Source: Sedimenticola thiotaurini
GTDB lineage: Bacteria > Pseudomonadota > Gammaproteobacteria > Chromatiales > Chromatiaceae
NCBI GenBank assembly: GCA_011051715.1
Contig: DRKP01000044.1
Coordinates: 1 to 44,255, forward strand
Length of the DNA: 44,255 bases
Direction of reading: 5' to 3'
The notes below the pieces were generated by a model, which was given only the letters and a program-made list of their open reading frames with translations, did not search any database and was not told the origin of the DNA. The translations under genes and the position numbers were made by a program. How positions within the stretch are numbered: position 1 is the first letter of the stretch; each line of letters starts with the position of its first letter. Below are positions 43,264 to 44,255 of this stretch, one piece after another.

Positions 43264-44255
43264 ATGAACACCCGCTACGACGCCTCGGACATCGAAGTCC
43301 TGAGCGGCCTGGAGCCGGTGCGCAAGCGCCCCGGCATGTACACCGATACCAGCCGCCCCAACCATCTGGCCCAGGAGGTGATCGACAACAGCGTCGACGA
43401 GGCGATCGCCGGTCACGCCAGCCGCATCGAGGTGACCCTGTTCGAGGACGGCTCGCTGCAGGTCAAGGACGACGGCCGCGGGATGCCGGTGGACATTCAC
43501 CCCAAGCAGGGACTGCCGGGGGTCGAGGTGATCCTGACCAAGCTGCATGCCGGCGGCAAGTTCTCCGGCAAGAACTACCGCTTCTCCGGTGGTCTGCACG
43601 GAGTGGGTGTGTCGGTGGTGAACGCCCTGTCCCGGCACCTGGAGGTGTGGGTGCGGCGCAACGGCCGTGAGTACAACATGGCCTTCGCCGACGGCCACAA
43701 GGTGTCGGAGCTGGAGGAGGTGGGCAGGGTCGGGCGCACCAATACCGGCACCACCCTGCGTTTCTGGCCCAACCCGAAATATTTCGATTCCAACCGCTTC
43801 TCGGTGCGTCAGCTGCTGCACGTGCTGCGCGCCAAGGCGGTGCTCTGCCCCGGGCTGGAGGTGCGTTTCCGCGACGAAAACAGCGGCGAGGAGTACCGTT
43901 GGCAGTACCAGGATGGTCTCCGGGACTACCTGCTGGACGCCCTGCGGGGGACGCCGCTGCTGCCGGAGGAGCCCTTCGTCGGCAGCATGAGCAGCGAGCG
44001 GGAGGCGGCCGACTGGGCGGTGGTGTGGCTGCCCGAGGGGGGCGAGGCGGTGACCGAGAGCTACGTCAACCTGATCCCCACCGCCCAGGGCGGCACCCAT
44101 GTCAACGGGTTGCGCACCGGTCTGACCGAGGCGGTGCGTGAGTTCTGCGAGTTCCGCAACCTGTTGCCGCGGGGGGTGAAGCTGACCCCGGACGACGTCT
44201 GGGGCCGCTGCAGCTACGTGCTGTCGGTGAAGATGGCCGACCCCCAGTTCTCCGG
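43264..44255 (+). CDS. parE: DNA topoisomerase IV subunit B (5' part)
   Basis: The first 330 codons of ParE, cut by the window end. With ParC it decatenates daughter chromosomes using ATP. The GHKL ATPase motifs are EVIDNSVDEAIAGHA (catalytic Glu and Mg-binding Asn), DDGRGMPVDIHPK, and GGLHGVGVSVVNALS. Choice of ParE over GyrB rests on near-identity with E. coli ParE in RPGMYTDTSRPNHL, LRFWPNPKYFD, FSVRQLLHVLRAKAVLCPG and ESYVNLIPTAQGGTHVNGL. The ATG at 43264 aligns with the E. coli start, one residue shorter in its leader. Confidence 0.97.
   Translation, partial: MNTRYDASDIEVLSGLEPVRKRPGMYTDTSRPNHLAQEVIDNSVDEAIAGHASRIEVTLFEDGSLQVKDDGRGMPVDIHPKQGLPGVEVILTKLHAGGKFSGKNYRFSGGLHGVGVSVVNALSRHLEVWVRRNGREYNMAFADGHKVSELEEVGRVGRTNTGTTLRFWPNPKYFDSNRFSVRQLLHVLRAKAVLCPGLEVRFRDENSGEEYRWQYQDGLRDYLLDALRGTPLLPEEPFVGSMSSEREAADWAVVWLPEGGEAVTESYVNLIPTAQGGTHVNGLRTGLTEAVREFCEFRNLLPRGVKLTPDDVWGRCSYVLSVKMADPQFS

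Overview
The window is a GC-rich, gene-dense stretch of chromosome from a gammaproteobacterium. Several proteins align closely by eye with Escherichia coli counterparts (ParE, GlyA, Can, RppH, RibD), and the gene pairs rppH-ptsP and xseB-ispA and the cluster glyA-nrdR-rib-nusB-thiL are typical of the class. The pyruvate:ferredoxin oxidoreductase, the ATM1-type exporter, the CHAD protein and the NarX-like kinase would suit a facultatively anaerobic or sulfur-oxidising lineage (Chromatiales-like). That placement is inference, since no marker here fixes it. No rRNA, tRNA, insertion sequence, prophage or CRISPR array is visible.

Layout. 1-3.8 kb: a REP-like hairpin and nifJ on the minus strand, with an FNR-like site upstream. 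3.9-6.3 kb: an HDOD-GAF regulator, a 134-residue unknown protein and a small membrane protein. 6.4-12.8 kb: a HAD phosphatase, divergent from rppH-ptsP (RNA 5'-end decapping and nitrogen PTS enzyme I), then pepN. 12.8-17.1 kb: a chemoreceptor with a C-terminal extra domain, divergent from a CYTH-CHAD protein translationally coupled to an orphan ParA-like ATPase. 17.2-22.0 kb (minus): an S24 Ser-Lys protein, a lipoprotein RND adaptor and an RND permease. 22.1-25.1 kb: an ATM1-type ABC exporter overlapping cca. 25.1-29.2 kb: a NarX-like kinase and NarL-type regulator, a rhodanese, a beta-carbonic anhydrase and a molybdenum-carrier-like protein, closed by a clear terminator. 29.2-33.0 kb: a cold-shock protein, a small lipoprotein, an ExeA-like ATPase behind an AT-rich leader, and a secreted protein with two PilJ/NarX-like sensor boxes. 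33.1-40.9 kb: glyA, nrdR, ribD, ribE, ribBX, ribH, nusB, thiL and an aspartic protease. 40.9-44.3 kb: folE2, ispA and xseB on the minus strand, divergent from parE, which runs off the window.

How the genes work together. The rib cluster makes riboflavin from GTP-derived and ribulose-5-phosphate-derived precursors, but its GTP cyclohydrolase II-like domain has lost zinc-binding cysteines, so a separate RibA is expected elsewhere. FolE2 supplies the other GTP cyclohydrolase activity (folate). GlyA and ThiL serve one-carbon and thiamine metabolism. RppH and PtsP link mRNA turnover and nitrogen signalling.

The best candidate for something under-described is the CYTH-CHAD/ParA pair. CHAD proteins associate with polyphosphate and ParA-type ATPases position cellular cargo, so the pair could be a polyphosphate-granule positioning module. 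Other leads are the nifJ promoter architecture, the chemoreceptor with its extra domain after the signalling tip, and the double P-box periplasmic protein. All promoters, operators and functional links below come from reading the sequence alone, without database searches.
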